DNA of 64,000 bases, taken from contig NC_066854.1 in assembly GCF_001640805.2 (NCBI RefSeq), positions 10,039,775 through 10,103,774 on the forward strand, in the 5' to 3' direction. The stretch is from Lates calcarifer (taxonomy: Eukaryota; Chordata; Actinopteri; Centropomidae). Shown here piece after piece: positions 46,901 through 59,713 of the stretch (positions are counted from its first letter, which is position 1; each line of letters begins with the position of its first letter). Made by a program: the position numbers and the translations under genes. Below the pieces are notes generated by a model that was given only the letters and a program-made list of their open reading frames with translations, did not search any database and was not told the origin of the DNA.

Positions 46901-48027
46901 GAAATGTCTTCCTCCCTACTCGTCCCCAATCATCAATATTTCACCAGCTTCGACATTTGAACTAATTATGGTGCACCAATGGCCTATTTGAGCAGGGTCC
47001 TGTCAGATGAAAGCTGCTAGGTCCTTCCTGTCAGCAGTGGAGGCAGCAGAATGAAGCGACAGCAGTGGAGGCTGAAGCCATTAAAATGAATGGAAAGCAC
47101 CTCTAACAATCATACACCTCTGACACACACATACACACACACACACATACGCAAACAGGAACTGCTGTTTCAAATACACACAAACACATCCAACATCGTC
47201 CTTTGCTGCCTCACAGATGTACCACACTCACACACACAAAAATAAAGAGAAAAAACATGAATTGCAGCCTCACACACACCCACACTCACACAGACACATA
47301 CAGACATGCATAAACATGATGTGCTACAGTAGCTCACACACATAAGCACACACAGTGATGTGCCCGCCACCTGTGTAGGTTGTTTGGCCTCCTCATCCAG
47401 ACCTCTCTGGTTTTAATTAGCCTGCTGCTGAAGTGTTTTCCTTTTTATATTCTCTGAAGAGCGATGATAACGGCTAGAGCTGAGATGGAGGCTCTCTGCT
47501 GGTTTGTTTCATTAGGGAGAGCATAATGACCCTGCAATCACAACACCAAGAAAATACCTACCCTAATAATTATTTTTCCTCCTAATGGTTCAGTTTATAC
47601 TCTGCTATAGCTTTTGTCATCAGTGCCTCAACAACTGAAATGATTTACAATAATGTCAATAATAACAATTTGATGTATTTTTTTAAATTTTGTCTTTAAA
47701 TGTGAGGAAACAACTAAATAAATAAGTGTACATGCTTCCATAAAAGGCACAAGGCCTCAGTGAATGGTTTAATGAATGAGAAAATGATATGAATAACACA
47801 CTATGGCCTTCACAGTCACAAATCTTAATTCAACTGAACACCCATGGGAGATTTTTCAGAAGTTCCAGAGTATGTGTGCACAGCAGCGTTGAAGCTGTTG
47901 GTGGCCTAACACTTTACTAAGTCACATTGTGTAGGTGTAAAAATATTGATCTTTTGTGATTACAATATTATGCAAGTTTTTGCTATAGCTAAATAGACAG
48001 CATTAGCATTAACAACTGTTTACTTAC
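43990..48027. other. Gene desert between ccnt2 and zranb3, proximal part
   Basis: No coding gene is seen, and no MAP3K19 kinase domain. Simple runs: G13 at 44356-44368, A24 at 44524-44547, and CA-rich sequence at 47120-47355. The segment 44985-46640 is low in repeats, with homeodomain-type TAATTA and TGCAAAT motifs, and may hold conserved noncoding elements. Confidence 0.5.
45934..45947 (+). promoter_or_regulatory. CTCF consensus match
   Basis: CCACTAGATGGCAG fits the CTCF core CCASYAGRKGGCRS at every position. Confidence 0.5.
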
Positions 48028-48135
48028 CAAGAACTTCAGCCATTGTTGCATTTGTAAGACAGGAGGTTATAATACGTCCTTCTGGGCAGCGCTACTTCTT
48101 CATCCTCTCATGTTGGACTGAGGACAGACTGGACA
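48028..48135 (-). other. Possible first exon of a minus-strand transcript (MAEVLG)
   Basis: Read on minus: ATG at 48043, encoding MAEVL, then one G before a strong donor GTAAGTAAAC. A CACTGCAG acceptor-like site lies about 110 bp upstream. No downstream partner exons were found between here and ccnt2, so this may be chance or a noncoding RNA. Confidence 0.2.
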
Positions 48136-49249
48136 CTGCAGTGACAGAAGCAAAACAAGCGTTAACATTGGTCTTGCCTTCCACTGCTGGAGCCAGTTCT
48201 TGGGAAGTAAAGAAATTAAATTTGATGCTGAACTTGCAACAGTCATATAAACTGCTAAAGCTACGTAGCAATAGAAAAAACGTACCTATAGAATCTTTAA
48301 AGCTACACTTGTAAATATATTTAAGGACTGTGTAATCCAAAAAGGATTGTTCAAAGTGAGCAACCCACAAAAAGTTAACTTCCTGTCAGCTCATTGTTTT
48401 GGTTTTACAGCCTGCAGCTTTAATGTTTCACTCAGCATCACTATCAGTTTCTAGCAAAAGCAGGCAGCAGTGGACCTGATAGACTGATTGCACACTGCTG
48501 ATAGGTATGCTACCACCTCCATACTGCTGTGTTCAGTTTGTTCTGCTGCCCCACCTGTACAAAAAAGTCATTTTTATTTAAATCTAGAACATTACCTTAC
48601 TTAACCCTATCGAAATGACTAAGCACTGATTTAAAAAAAAAAAAAGAGTAAAAAACCTGGATCATAGTTTAGTATTTGCTACCAAAGTTATGAAGTGAGA
48701 AATCAGAAGAGAAAGACTCTTTATAGACATCAGTAGCCCCCCAGAAGTATACCAATATTGATTTCGTTTGCTTGACCAGCTTGTTCTGGAAGAGGCTCCT
48801 CAGTAGGCTAAAGGGTTGTAATTTACCCAGAATACATAACAAATAAAGATCTAGACAGCTGTGAGCAGCTAAATGAGCTTTGATGTCTATCTGAAGTCTG
48901 CTCATGTATTGAATCCATCTTTGTGAGAGCAGCCTCAGGTAGCACTAAGGTCCACAGCAGAAATATACTGAGGCCAGAGTTTTCATATTTCAGAATGATC
49001 AGTAAAATGTTGAAATATGGTCCAAAGCAGACTGGCTTTGATGTTTCTTGCACCATACAAGGAGTTACTGTAGACTACACAAAATGATATAAAAATATGA
49101 ACAAACTTAGCTTGTCCTCTGCAGAGAAGAAGCTTAATTTTTAATCAATTGTCTAGTTAGCTTACAATAATCCTTGTGTGGAGGACTGGCTGGTTAAAAT
49201 AACTTCCTATCATCAAGCTGTTCAAAGTTCTCGGTTGTCCTATACTTCA

Positions 49250-49400
49250 CACGACAGAAGCGCTATTTGGATCATCAGGTTTCTGTGGGAGATATAGCTG
49301 GGTGTCATCGGCGTAGCAGCAAAACAAAACCTTATGGATTATGCGGCCGAGTGGGAGTATGAGGAGGAGGATGAGTTGGTTATTGAGAAAGCTGAATTGG
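49250..49400 (-). mobile_element. LINE reverse-transcriptase fragment with YADD box
   Basis: On the minus strand, KVLFCCYADDTQLYLPQKPD carries the catalytic YADD motif and the following TQLYL of L2/L1-like fish LINEs. It is preceded by degenerate sequence and followed by a stop at about 49247. It is a short dead remnant. Confidence 0.7.
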
Positions 49401-49653
49401 AAAGGTAGGAGTTGAGGCTTTCCAAAGCTGGATTTGGGTCGACAGAGCATAGAAATCTGGTTTTTCTGTGTTCGCAGCAGCAGGGTGAAGCAGTGGGGGT
49501 GCTGCCAAGGGTTTATTGATATTTTAAGGTGAAGCAGCACAGATGAAAATAGTGACTCTGGTTTTGAGATATGATAATGGTATCTTACCTCTATAACTAC
49601 TGCAGTTTCATAAGATATATTACACAATAATGAAAACCACTAAAATCTATATA

Positions 49654-49696
49654 TTTTTACACCTGCTGTGCTAGACAAGCACAGCAGGTATAAAAA
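49654..49696. repeat. 19-bp inverted repeat (hairpin)
   Basis: TTTTTACACCTGCTGTGCT (49654-49672) and AGCACAGCAGGTATAAAAA (49678-49696) are reverse complements with one mismatch, around a 5-base loop AGACA. Confidence 0.85.
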
Positions 49697-49895
49697 GCAG
49701 CAACAGTCAGAATACTAAAAGGGTTTGTATTTGTATTTGTATTCATATTTAATATGTTTGTCTTTGTTCACCTATGGTGCCTAAATGCAATGTCAAGTAT
49801 CACAGCACTGATATTGAGATAATGATGCCAAAAAATTGTTTTGCTGTTGAAACATCTGTAAGCTTCAAACCACATGTTCTCAACAGCAGAGGTGT

Positions 49896-49900
<5 letters not shown>

Positions 49901-49926
<26 letters not shown>
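49901..49926. repeat. (TG)13 microsatellite
   Basis: Pure TG tract, flanked by TG-rich sequence on both sides. Confidence 0.95.
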
Positions 49927-51079
49927 CGAGCCTAGTGATTCATGCTTTTGTGTGTGCATTTGTGGGTGTAACAAAGCTAATCCTTTGTGTGTGTCTGGGA
50001 GAAATATCCCAAAGATGCACCTGCTGCAGGATAAATCCCCCAGTGTGTGTTCATGTCCTCTTATCTTCATTTTCTTTCTGTGAATCAGCCTCTCATTAGC
50101 TCAACAAAGACTCAATCACTCATTCCAGCACATATGTTACTATACATCTGATACTATGAATAGCTTATGAAGCATATGTATTTGCCTGTTTCGATATATT
50201 AACATCTTAATACAGTACCCTCATACAAAGATGTGTGTATCTTTATTTACTTGCTGTTTCACTGAATATGTTTTATTGCTGTATTTACTGGTTGTATCAT
50301 CTTCATTACTCTCTGCACACCTCTTTTTCTCTTTAGCTACAGCGAAGTCCCCCACAGACATTATTAAAATTTCATCTGAACTTAGCTAATCTAAGAAAAA
50401 GCCACAAACATCATGCTGTGTGGTATGTAGAGAAATGTCCAACGTGAAGGGATACATGGATCAAATAATACAGTGCTGTTTTTCTAGCGTTATGAGAGAA
50501 CAGCAGGGCTGCTCTCATGAGCGAAACTAATTAAACAAGAAAATGACAAGAATGAAACTCTTTCAAAAACTAAATTATTTTATATTTGATATGTGCTTTC
50601 ATGCATTTCTTAATATATTTGAGAAAGGTTGAAGGAAGGAAATTATGAAAATAAAGAGGCGATCAATGCGTGTGGGACTAACAAGGACTAACCAGAAGAA
50701 AAAGCAGCCGTGAACCTGATATGTCAGTCTATTCATAAGCTATGCACTTAAAAGATACAGTAAAGAACATTTTGGAGGATGGGAAGGTCAGAAAACTTTT
50801 AAGTTCCAGAAAAAGAGTTTGTTGGATCATTGAACACTGTTAGAGGATTTAAGATTCTTTTTTTAGCTTCATTTTTCCATTATTTGCTGTAACTATTTCT
50901 GTAACCTTTTGCATGTAAATCACCATGAATGCCCATAAGGAAGACAACAACAAACGTGCACCATTATCTCCATCAATACAATTAATTTCCCCTCACTATG
51001 AAATACCCCACTGTCATACAAGCATGTTGAAATTCTGCAAAACTCCAGATGGTGCAGTTACAGTTACAGAAAAAGCATG

Positions 51080-51235
51080 TTTGAGGGCAGGACTTGGACT
51101 CATGCTCAAAATGAGTAACGAGCCCTGAAAATCAGGACTTGTGACTCGACTTGAGCACTGATGACTCAAACTTGGATGGGATTCAAGCACTGACTGGATT
51201 TGGACTCAGAAGTTGGCGACAAAGATTCAGACTTT
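51080..51235. repeat. 'GACTTGTGACTCGACTTG' teleost repeat
   Basis: Loosely repeating ACTTGGACTC, CTTGTGACTCGACTTGAGC and TGGACTCAGA words form the quasi-tandem simple repeat that is scattered in many fish genomes. Confidence 0.5.
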
Positions 51236-51454
51236 TTTTTGTGTTTTTTTGTAATAGGCCATAATAATTTGGCATAAGATACTGATAGCTGTATTAGTAC
51301 TGGAGCATATTCAGTTTTGTGCAAGCGCAGTATTCACCAGCTTAGACATAGATTCACATGCATACCGTTAGTGCTAAGACTCGACTGTGATTTATAGTCA
51401 AGAAATGGGGTCTCAACATGGTCTCAGTGGTTATGGCAAATAAATTGTGGTTAT

Positions 51455-51690
51455 AGTGACAGTTCTGCATTTTGGGAAATTTGCTTATTTGCCTTTAGTT
51501 AGAAGACAAGATTGATATCACTCTCATATCTGTATGCTAAATATGAAACTACAGTCAGCAGCTAATAAGCTTAGCTTTATATAAGATTAATTTATGTTAA
51601 GCTAAGCTGACTGGCAGTTTGCTTCATATTTAGTGCACAGATTAGAGTCGAATCTTCTTATTTAATTCTCGGTCATTTGGAACATTTTTG
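51455..51690. repeat. Fold-back pair of the 'GCTAAGCTAA' element (copy 4)
   Basis: The left half (51460-51575) is a reverse-oriented copy of the family at 7161-7345. The right half (51597-51685) is an imperfect reverse complement of it. The unique centre is about 22 bp of TTTATATAAGATTAATTTATG, so the whole can form a long hairpin. Confidence 0.65.
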
Positions 51691-52984
51691 CCTTTTGAAC
51701 ATCACTTCATGTGAACTGATTTCTTTGAAGCATACTGATGCCTTTACCACCACCACAGATACTGAGAAGCAACAAATCAACTTTGTCATTGAAGTGGATT
51801 CTTGAGATAGTGAGTCTATCCCTGACTTTTCCTTCTTACAGAGTTCTTGTTCCCCTTCATATACAGAAAGCTGTTTGATCACACTAACTTGCTTCCAGCC
51901 ACAGCTATCATTGGTCTGATGACAAAATGGATCATAACACCACCATCCAGCTGCTATCAGACGGTGAACACCACATTTCCTGTTGGATGTGTTTGCTTAC
52001 ACTGGTGTTGCCTGTTCTCTAATACACCTGATATGAATCTAGGACGTCATGTGTTCAAAAGTACCCCAGAAAAAGTTAAATTATCCGATGGTGTGGACTT
52101 ATACAAACACTGGCACAGTGTTGACTCAGTTTTTACACTCTCAGGATTAGCACTGATGATCCTGCCGCATGCTACACCATCCAACTCGCTGAGAAGTCCT
52201 CGCTTCTCCAGGTATATCTGAACACCTCGCTCCTTTCATCACGGCTGGCAAACCTGCCCGCTATCACATAATTAAATAAGATTTATATCATCACATAGAA
52301 TAATTCTGTGTGGGCTGATGGTGAATGTTGCTATAGCCAACTTTCCCCCCTTTTTTGCACCAGCCCACTCACACAGTAATTGAGAAACTGGCATAACTCA
52401 ATACACAAAAAAAATGTGGTGTGGGTGTGAAGATGTCCACGGTTGAGTGGCCAAATGCAACCCACTCAAACAGCCAATTGTGAAAGTACTTATCAATAAA
52501 TTCCAATGGACATTTGTGACACAGGTATAATTGGCTTTGCATTAGAATGAAGTCAGATTTACATATATGATGAAAGATTGACGACAGATTGGTTGCATTT
52601 CACTTGGCTGCACATTTTCATTCACTTGTATTTTTAGCACTTGTGTGCAGCAACAGCTAATGAGATCATTTTCAAACTAATTTGAGGATGAGAATAATGT
52701 TTTTGTATTTTTGTATTCATAATATCAAAAAGAACGGAGGCGAATGGCAAATTCCTTCTGGTTACAGTAATTACACTAACTGTTCTTCAGTGTATTAATA
52801 GGCCTAACTCTGATGATACTTTCAGAGGGAGGAAGGCCTCACAATAACTTGCGTCACAGCTTTAAAAAGCCTTGGCTGACAGTGTAAATTTAAATGCCAG
52901 TATAACTATGCAGCATGTGAATAATGTTTGCTGCTAAGAAAAGGTGTCTTCTTCCTTCCTGATTTGACTGGACTAATTTGCTAA

Positions 52985-53295
52985 CTATCAGGCGCTCAAA
53001 AACCTCCGCCAACGCCCGCGCCACTCTCCAACTTACACCCAAAGAAATTGTTCCTAACACTTTACACTCAAGTTAAACCTTGGCCTTTGCAAACTTATCC
53101 CAAAAGTTTTGGAATCAACTGTGTTTTTTTTGCTAGTTTTATAATTATGGCTACAAGGTGATAATCATCTAGTGGCAGAAATCCCAGATCTGGATCGTCA
53201 CCAAAGGCGAATCAATTGTTGCCAGAGTCCAAAGCCAATCTGTCCACCAATATCCGCTGAAAGAAGTTCATACAGTTTTAAGATACCCTAATGAA
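52985..53295 (+). repeat. Dispersed teleost repeat ('GGATCGTCACCAAA' family)
   Basis: The block CTCCGCCAACGCCCGCGCC, then later GATCTGGATCGTCACCAAAG, GAATCAATTGTTGCC and CTGTCCACCAATATCC, resembles a frequent fish repeat. I recall the layout but not a family name. Confidence 0.4.
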
Positions 53296-53299
53296 AACA

Positions 53300-56200
53300 T
53301 AACCTTTCGAGGTGGATATAAGAGCTAATTATGCAGCTGAACTCAAATGAAATATAGAAATTAAACCTGTAGCTCTGTTTTTGGATGCAGGACTGCAACA
53401 TGTTTGAGAAGGTGAGCTGTTTTTCAGCTGCTGGATGGCTCCAAGTGAATAGAGATGTGGTTCTCCCTTATGGCATCTATAAAGCATTACACAGTCTCCA
53501 ATGTGAAATTCAAAGAGAACACAACCAAAAGTAAGTTATCAGGAGTGTGGAGGTTTTTAGGAGCTGGACATGCCAAGAATTCACAAAAATGTTTGACTAG
53601 GAACTAAAAAAAGACTGCTTTAGTAGATGTAATCCAAACATGTCCTGCCAGCTGGAAAAAAGCGATCACATAGAGGACAGGCTGCAGATATTTCCTTGCA
53701 ATGACTGAAAAGTGCCTCGATTTATATCTTGCAGCTAGTCCAGACATGCTGTCACATGATCTTATTGACTGTGCAGAGGTGTGGATAAACATCACGTCAA
53801 CCAAAAAGGAACTTAGTCACAATATTCGCAGCTCTGAACCTGTGATGAAGACGTTTCAGCAGACTCCTTCGTCGACTCTGTAGACCTTGTATTGATGTAT
53901 GACAAGACACCCGCCACTGTTCAGTTGCTCACGCCACATGTTCAAGGCATTATGGGATGTTGTACTGGCAGAGCAGAGGGCTGATGGAAGACAGTCGCAA
54001 TCGCCCTCTCCTCATTAGATGCAGGGCTGACTCTGCTCATTAGGCCGGCGGCAGCACGGTGGGGATCTATTCTCCTGAGGTGACCAAAGGTGCTTACACA
54101 GACCTTCCAAGTCTCAGTAATGATGCCCCAGACCTGTCACTCTTGTCACAAGACTGACATGACCTTTTTCTGGCTCATGTGCTGAAGGAAAAAAAAAATC
54201 CTAATTTCACAGGATGAGGCAAGAGAAGAGCAGTTTTGCCCCCCAGAATGTGAAAATCTGCCCAGTTTTGCATCAGCACTCACTGTGAAACTTTCTAAGC
54301 TGTTGATCCACTTTTAGCAAAAGTCAACAACAGACAGTTTGCTGTGAATTTATTGGTGATTTAAGTGATTGCAATTCAGGTTTTAATCTAAGCACAAAAG
54401 CCAGACCTTGCCATTAAGACCTATGAAATGGAGGCATGCTGAGCAGCAACACAGCAGCTGAATAGATGTCTGGAAGCAATCAATGAAAGATGGCTGATCA
54501 ATGGTCGCAAAATGAAAAAGGAGATGAAAAGATGTCTTTTAAGGCTCATGAAAGGGGAACTTGTCGGAGGGCGTTTTGTTCAGCTTTCCATTTTTAACCT
54601 CAATCATCTGAACACAGCATAAATGAAAGGGGGAAACGGTAAGACTGTAGCCTACTGTGGCTTTCTTCCTCTGATGTCAAGTGCCGCCAGAAATCTCATG
54701 TGGCTGTAACATTTTAATGTATGAGGTGTATGTTTTGTTCATGCCATATACATGTTTGTCTTCAAGTGGGGGTTTTTTTTGCACTTGACTTTTTCTCGAG
54801 ATCCTCAACAGTTTTTTGTTTCTGCACAGACAAACATGCTGACACAGCCTGCTGTAAAGTGCAGAAGAAGAGGATCTTAATGATAATAAAATGTAGATGA
54901 GATCACATCAGTCCTAAATTGCATTAGGTACAGATGCCTTGTAAAGCGATGTGGTCAGATCCAGCCCTCACAGGGGCCTTTCCAAACAAAGCCTGATTGT
55001 AATGGGCCACATGAAGTGCCAATTTAGCCCCACACGAGCTCTAACATACAAATGAGAGCGAGCTACAGCGAAGACATACATTAATCCTAGCCAGATTGGG
55101 GACTGTATGAATTATGCTAAGAACCTTATCTGTTATTTCCCCTGATCTCCTGCTGGGTGAATTGATTGTGTTTTTGGTCTTAATCCGCAGCATGCCATGC
55201 ATCTTGGGAGACAACCAGGGAGCCATCTTGAATAAATAGAATTTGGACTTGACAAAAGCCATCTCCAGCTGAGCAATGAGAAAGCATCCTTTTACCACTG
55301 CACATCCCCTACTACGCCGAGTGGCATCAGAAAATGGCCAGACATGGTTTACATGGTATTGTCATATCGATTTTTGTGTTACACTCTTCAGCTGCAGTTT
55401 CACTTGGAGTATCATTTGCGTACGTGACACTCATCAGGATGGAAAAGCCCATTTTGGAAAACGCCGTCTGTTGCGGCGGCCCTCAAGAAACATTTCTGTG
55501 CAACCAGAGAGGGTGTTTTAATGAGATTAATTAGATCGCTTATGAGTGATGGTCCTCTACCAATTACCTGGGCCATAATACCATTTTCCTCCACCCAGGG
55601 CGTCGCGCTCTGCCGAGCGGTGCCAGCCTTCTGCAAGCACGAGGCTTCAGCAGGAAATGATTAATCATCTCATCACCATCCCAAGAGATAATGTGACAAT
55701 AAAGACAAAAGCCTCTCATCGGCTGTGGCTGTTTAAAGCCAAGGCTTGCTTCCTAAACGTCAACTTCAGAGTTCAATTAGACGATACGGGTCCAGCCTTT
55801 TAGAATACACGTTTTCTCGATGTTGTAACAGCACCGCAGAGGTCTGACTGGAGGTCCAATCCTTTTCTATAATGAGGTTCTGCAGTTCACATTCCACCAA
55901 ATGACAGAATATCAGAGGTGCTTTGGCAAGACAGAGACGGTGCCGTTCCTGTTTTTCATTCCTGAAGGAGCATAGCGGGGGTACGGCCTCCCTCGGCGTC
56001 TATTTCCTTTTCCTTGCTGAAGGGCAGGGAGGGTCACAGACACAGAGGGATCACAGCAGAGAGTATGGCAGCCAGGAATCAAACCACAGCAGGATTCAGC
56101 CACGGATTGGAGAGCCGGCGGCTGCACGCAGCGCACTGTGCAGGCTTTTATTGGCCCTTCTCCATCACACCTGTCACACAAGATTGGGTTTGTAGAAGCG

Positions 56201-57960
56201 CTTCCTTCAGCTGAAAAGGCCAAAGTAGATTATGGGGGCAGGCGAGGTTGAAATGGAATAACCAATGGAACGGTGCCAAATATAACGCCTTGCTGTCTGA
56301 ATGCAAATCATGATTGAATTATGAATGATTTGTATAGTTTACTGTCAATTGTTGCCTGGTTGGAACAGCACTTGCACACATTTTCATGTCACAGGCCTCT
56401 AAAAGGACACATTTTGTCAGCACAACCTATGGGAGGGTAATACTGAAAATGAAACCTACAATTACAATAATCATTTTTATACATAATATTCAGTCTTTAA
56501 TTGAGGAATTTCCTATGGAATTGAGTTATAGTGATATTAATCTATTTCTCAATTTGCTTTGGACCCCCATGAGTCCTGTCAAGGCCTCTGGAGGTCCCCT
56601 GACCCATATTGAGAAATGCTCTGATGTTAGCATGTTGGAGGTATTGTATTGCTCTTTCTCTTTTTGACATCTCAGTGATTTCTTACTTCCCTCACCTGTC
56701 AAAAATATGCTGTATAGTTTAATTTTTTTAAAGTAATTTTCTCAAATAGCTGCGCACTGTAGTTTTTAGCAAACATTACATCAGTACAGGTAAATACTGT
56801 TTTTGCTGATGACTATTTTTCAGCTGCAGATTAATACACATTTGGTGCTCTAGTGAACATTCACAGCAGCTAATAATATTCACCAAACCATATTTGATTG
56901 AGGGTAGTTAGCTAACCTGCTCATCAAATAAAATGCACATCACTTTTCTGTAGCCTTGCTAGCTTTTGCATTTGTACTGCAGAAGTGAAGAAAAGTAAAC
57001 TGTACAAACACTGTATAAACCTGTAACAAATTTGCAATTTGTCTTCACTCTTTCTTGTATTTTCAGTTTCAAATATAAAAATGATTTACAGATGCAAACT
57101 CTACATCAAGCTAATCTCCCTCCCACAGAGGAATAAGCTACATCAGGCAAGACACAGTACTTATTAGTAGGATCAATTCATTGTTACTTTTAGTCGGAAG
57201 AAAAATAGATGTGCCATATTTCTGAGTGAAACCAAATATGTCGGTGGTGTTATGTTACAAGAAAGATTAAAATCAAATCTGTGAAATTTGATTGGATTGC
57301 AAAAGAAATGGGTGTGGCTCAATATTGCAGATTTGAAGCTGTAGGACTGCTCACCTCCACCCAAACACTGTTGTTAAAATCAGGGTTGAATGAATAAATT
57401 AGACCTAAATCACATTTTTTGGACTCATAAACAACACACTGTATGATAATAATAATACTGCTCTGCTGGCTGCCTATAATAGCAGTCAAGTGTGGTTTTA
57501 TGTGGTGGGGTTCCATAAATTTAGTCAATCATATTTGAATCGATACATTTTTTAACTGCACCTGAGTTCAGGATGCGTTAAAGTACAATCAAATTGAATG
57601 TTTCACATTTTACAAGAAGAGAAATGAGAGGGATTTTGGAGAATGTATTCTTCATATCACTGTGTCTTTCAAGGCCATGAGATCACTGCTGTGGTGTTTC
57701 TTCAGATGGCGCTATTTTTCTTTTCTTTTCCTATTCTGTCTGTCTCGATACTGTGATTTTCTAACTGTATGTCATTATTTCCGCTACATATTTGCCCAGC
57801 TAATTTTAGGCCATGTGACGTTCACTGTATGCTGTGTTGCTATGTAACCTGTTGAAACTGAGGCAAAGATGTTGATTGAGCTCGATGGAAAAAGTGAGTC
57901 TGGTTTTGCTCTGATGCTGACTGGGGCTGGGTTAGACAGAGAGCAAACACGCGGACCTCT
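53300..57960. other. Gene desert, distal part; possible conserved noncoding elements
   Basis: No coding exons are seen. 53930-56240 is unusually balanced in composition and poor in simple repeats. It includes stretches such as GTGGCTGTTTAAAGCCAAGG and GGAAATGATTAATCATCTC that look like vertebrate noncoding conservation. The frames at 55912-56223 on both strands have no family resemblance. Confidence 0.4.
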
Positions 57961-57994
57961 GCAACCGTCCGTCCATGTTTGAGTCCATCTTTAT

Positions 57995-58247
57995 TACTGT
58001 CATCACCTGCGGAGGTAATGTTTTTCCTCTGGGCTGATAGGTTGTCCAACGCAAACAGTGTCATGCGGCTGCAGCGCTGCTCTTTACCCAGCAGACCCTC
58101 TGGGAGGAACATGAAGACGTCTTCATCTGGGCGCTGCCTCATTATGGCTCCGTCTGACAAACACACACCACTTCCTCCCTCTTCCAATATACACTCTTCC
58201 TCTGCCAAACACACACGCTTTATTTGTGTAACGCACGGGAAACACAC
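57995..58247 (-). other. Orphan open reading frame or exon candidate
   Basis: On the minus strand the frame from 58247 is open. A plausible acceptor (GTTTGGCAG, exon from about 58208) and donor (CCTCCGCAG then GTGATGAC, at about 58011) bound a block of about 65 codons. It encodes LEEGGSGVCLSD, MRQRPDEDVFMFLPEGLLGK and SRMTLFALDNLSAQRKN. Its codon third positions are C/G-rich (GTC, TTC, CTC, CTG), unlike random AT-rich DNA. I do not recognise the peptide, and it matches neither the ZRANB3 nor the RAB3GAP1 sequence as I recall them. Chance opening in a GC-richer island is possible. Confidence 0.25.
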
Positions 58248-58619
58248 TCAGCTACACTTTCTCTCTCCCGCACACACACACCTTTTGGGTGTAATAAAAC
58301 AGCAGATCAGAGTCATTGGCTGCTGACAGGGACTGACACTGAAACCTGCTGTTGTTGGAAGGCTGCCTGGGAGATGTTCATTACTCACAAAGCTTGTCGG
58401 TTTGGACAGGAGAGGAACAACGGTCTTATTAAGTGGAGACCTGGAGCAGCCGTAGGGGAAATACACATACACCCACGCTCGCACCCACATGGGCTCAGAG
58501 AAAGTTTGAAGCTGTGGCTCCAACCGAGCGCTCTGATAGGCCGAGAGAAGTTGGGGCTGCCAGAAAAATTCAAAACTTTCCCCGGCGATGGCGGAATCTG
58601 CTGAGCTTGGAGTTTGACA

Positions 58620-59713
58620 CGGCTGACAGACAGACAAATCGTGACACGACAACATCTGCGACACCGACGACAGAGCCTTGGCGCCGAGAGGGGAAGTAAA
58701 ATTCTGCTGCGGAGGAATGTGACGGCCTCATTTTCACAGGGAGCCTGCTGATATTGATTGGAGTTTCTGATGTCTGTCTGGCTCATTGTATAACTCTCAC
58801 AAGAACAGACTCAATATTCCCGACATTGCTGAACCTGAAGCCTTGTTTCCATAGTAACTCTGCTCTCCGTCTCTCTAAACATAGCCCTCCTGACTGACTT
58901 TAGCTCTGTTCAGATCATCAAGCACAGCTGAAGAGGAGGTAGATGCGTGGACATGGACAATAATGTTCCTGACTTGAGGCGATGAAACGATTTGCTAGCT
59001 TGTCAGAACAACCAACGTCTTGGTGTATTTACAGTCCAAACCGTGGTTAAAGCAGCAGAGGAACAGAAGGAGACGACATGAAACAAGATGAAAAGAGGTT
59101 TTTATTTCACTCGGGGAGCGTTCCATCCATCTTCCAAAAAAAGGAAGATTTACAAGCTGCCACTTGTTGCCAATGAGGACACTTGGTTGTGTTTCCTGCT
59201 GTAGAGTTTTAATCACAAAGCCCCCAATTCATCTCTCACCTGCTCCTTTTCACCAAGTTTGCAAAATCTTAAAATAGCAGCATCTTTTCTAAACAACCTG
59301 CTCCATTTCAGCCTCAAGCAAAAGGGGGCCGTCATAAATCAAAACTACCGCACTCGTGACGGTTCGGGGACGAGAGGGGAGTTGGCTGAATTTGCATTTG
59401 ATGTAGTCTTCCCTTTTTTTTTTCTTTTTCTTTTTTTTTTTTTTGTTAAGGTAAGTCTCCACAGACACAGCATCCCCTGCAGTGGCACGGCAGTGATACC
59501 ATCGGAACGTGAGGTAGGAGAAAAGTAGGGATCTGGCCTTTCATCCTGATCTGTCACAGTGAACGGCGTTCCTGATACTTTAATGTGGGTTTTGTCTTTA
59601 GAGAATCATGATGCATCCCCATCCAAGCTGTCAGAAATCATGTCAGCGAAGATTCAACAATTTGATTCAGGATTTTACACCTATACAACCCTTACTAAAC
59701 CTTTTATGTTGTT
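58620..59713 (-). other. zranb3: zranb3 3' UTR and flank
   Basis: Sequence downstream of the zranb3 stop. A poly-T tract on plus (59414-59444) is a poly-A tract in transcript sense. AATAAA on minus (59101-59106) is a plausible poly(A) signal. Confidence 0.4.
59101..59106 (-). terminator. zranb3: zranb3 poly(A) signal candidate
   Basis: AATAAA on the minus strand, about 610 bp past the stop. Confidence 0.4.

Noticed and set aside
55912..56223. Overlapping ORFs on both strands around 56 kb
   Set aside because: Neither has a recognisable domain or splice structure; balanced base composition makes such frames common.
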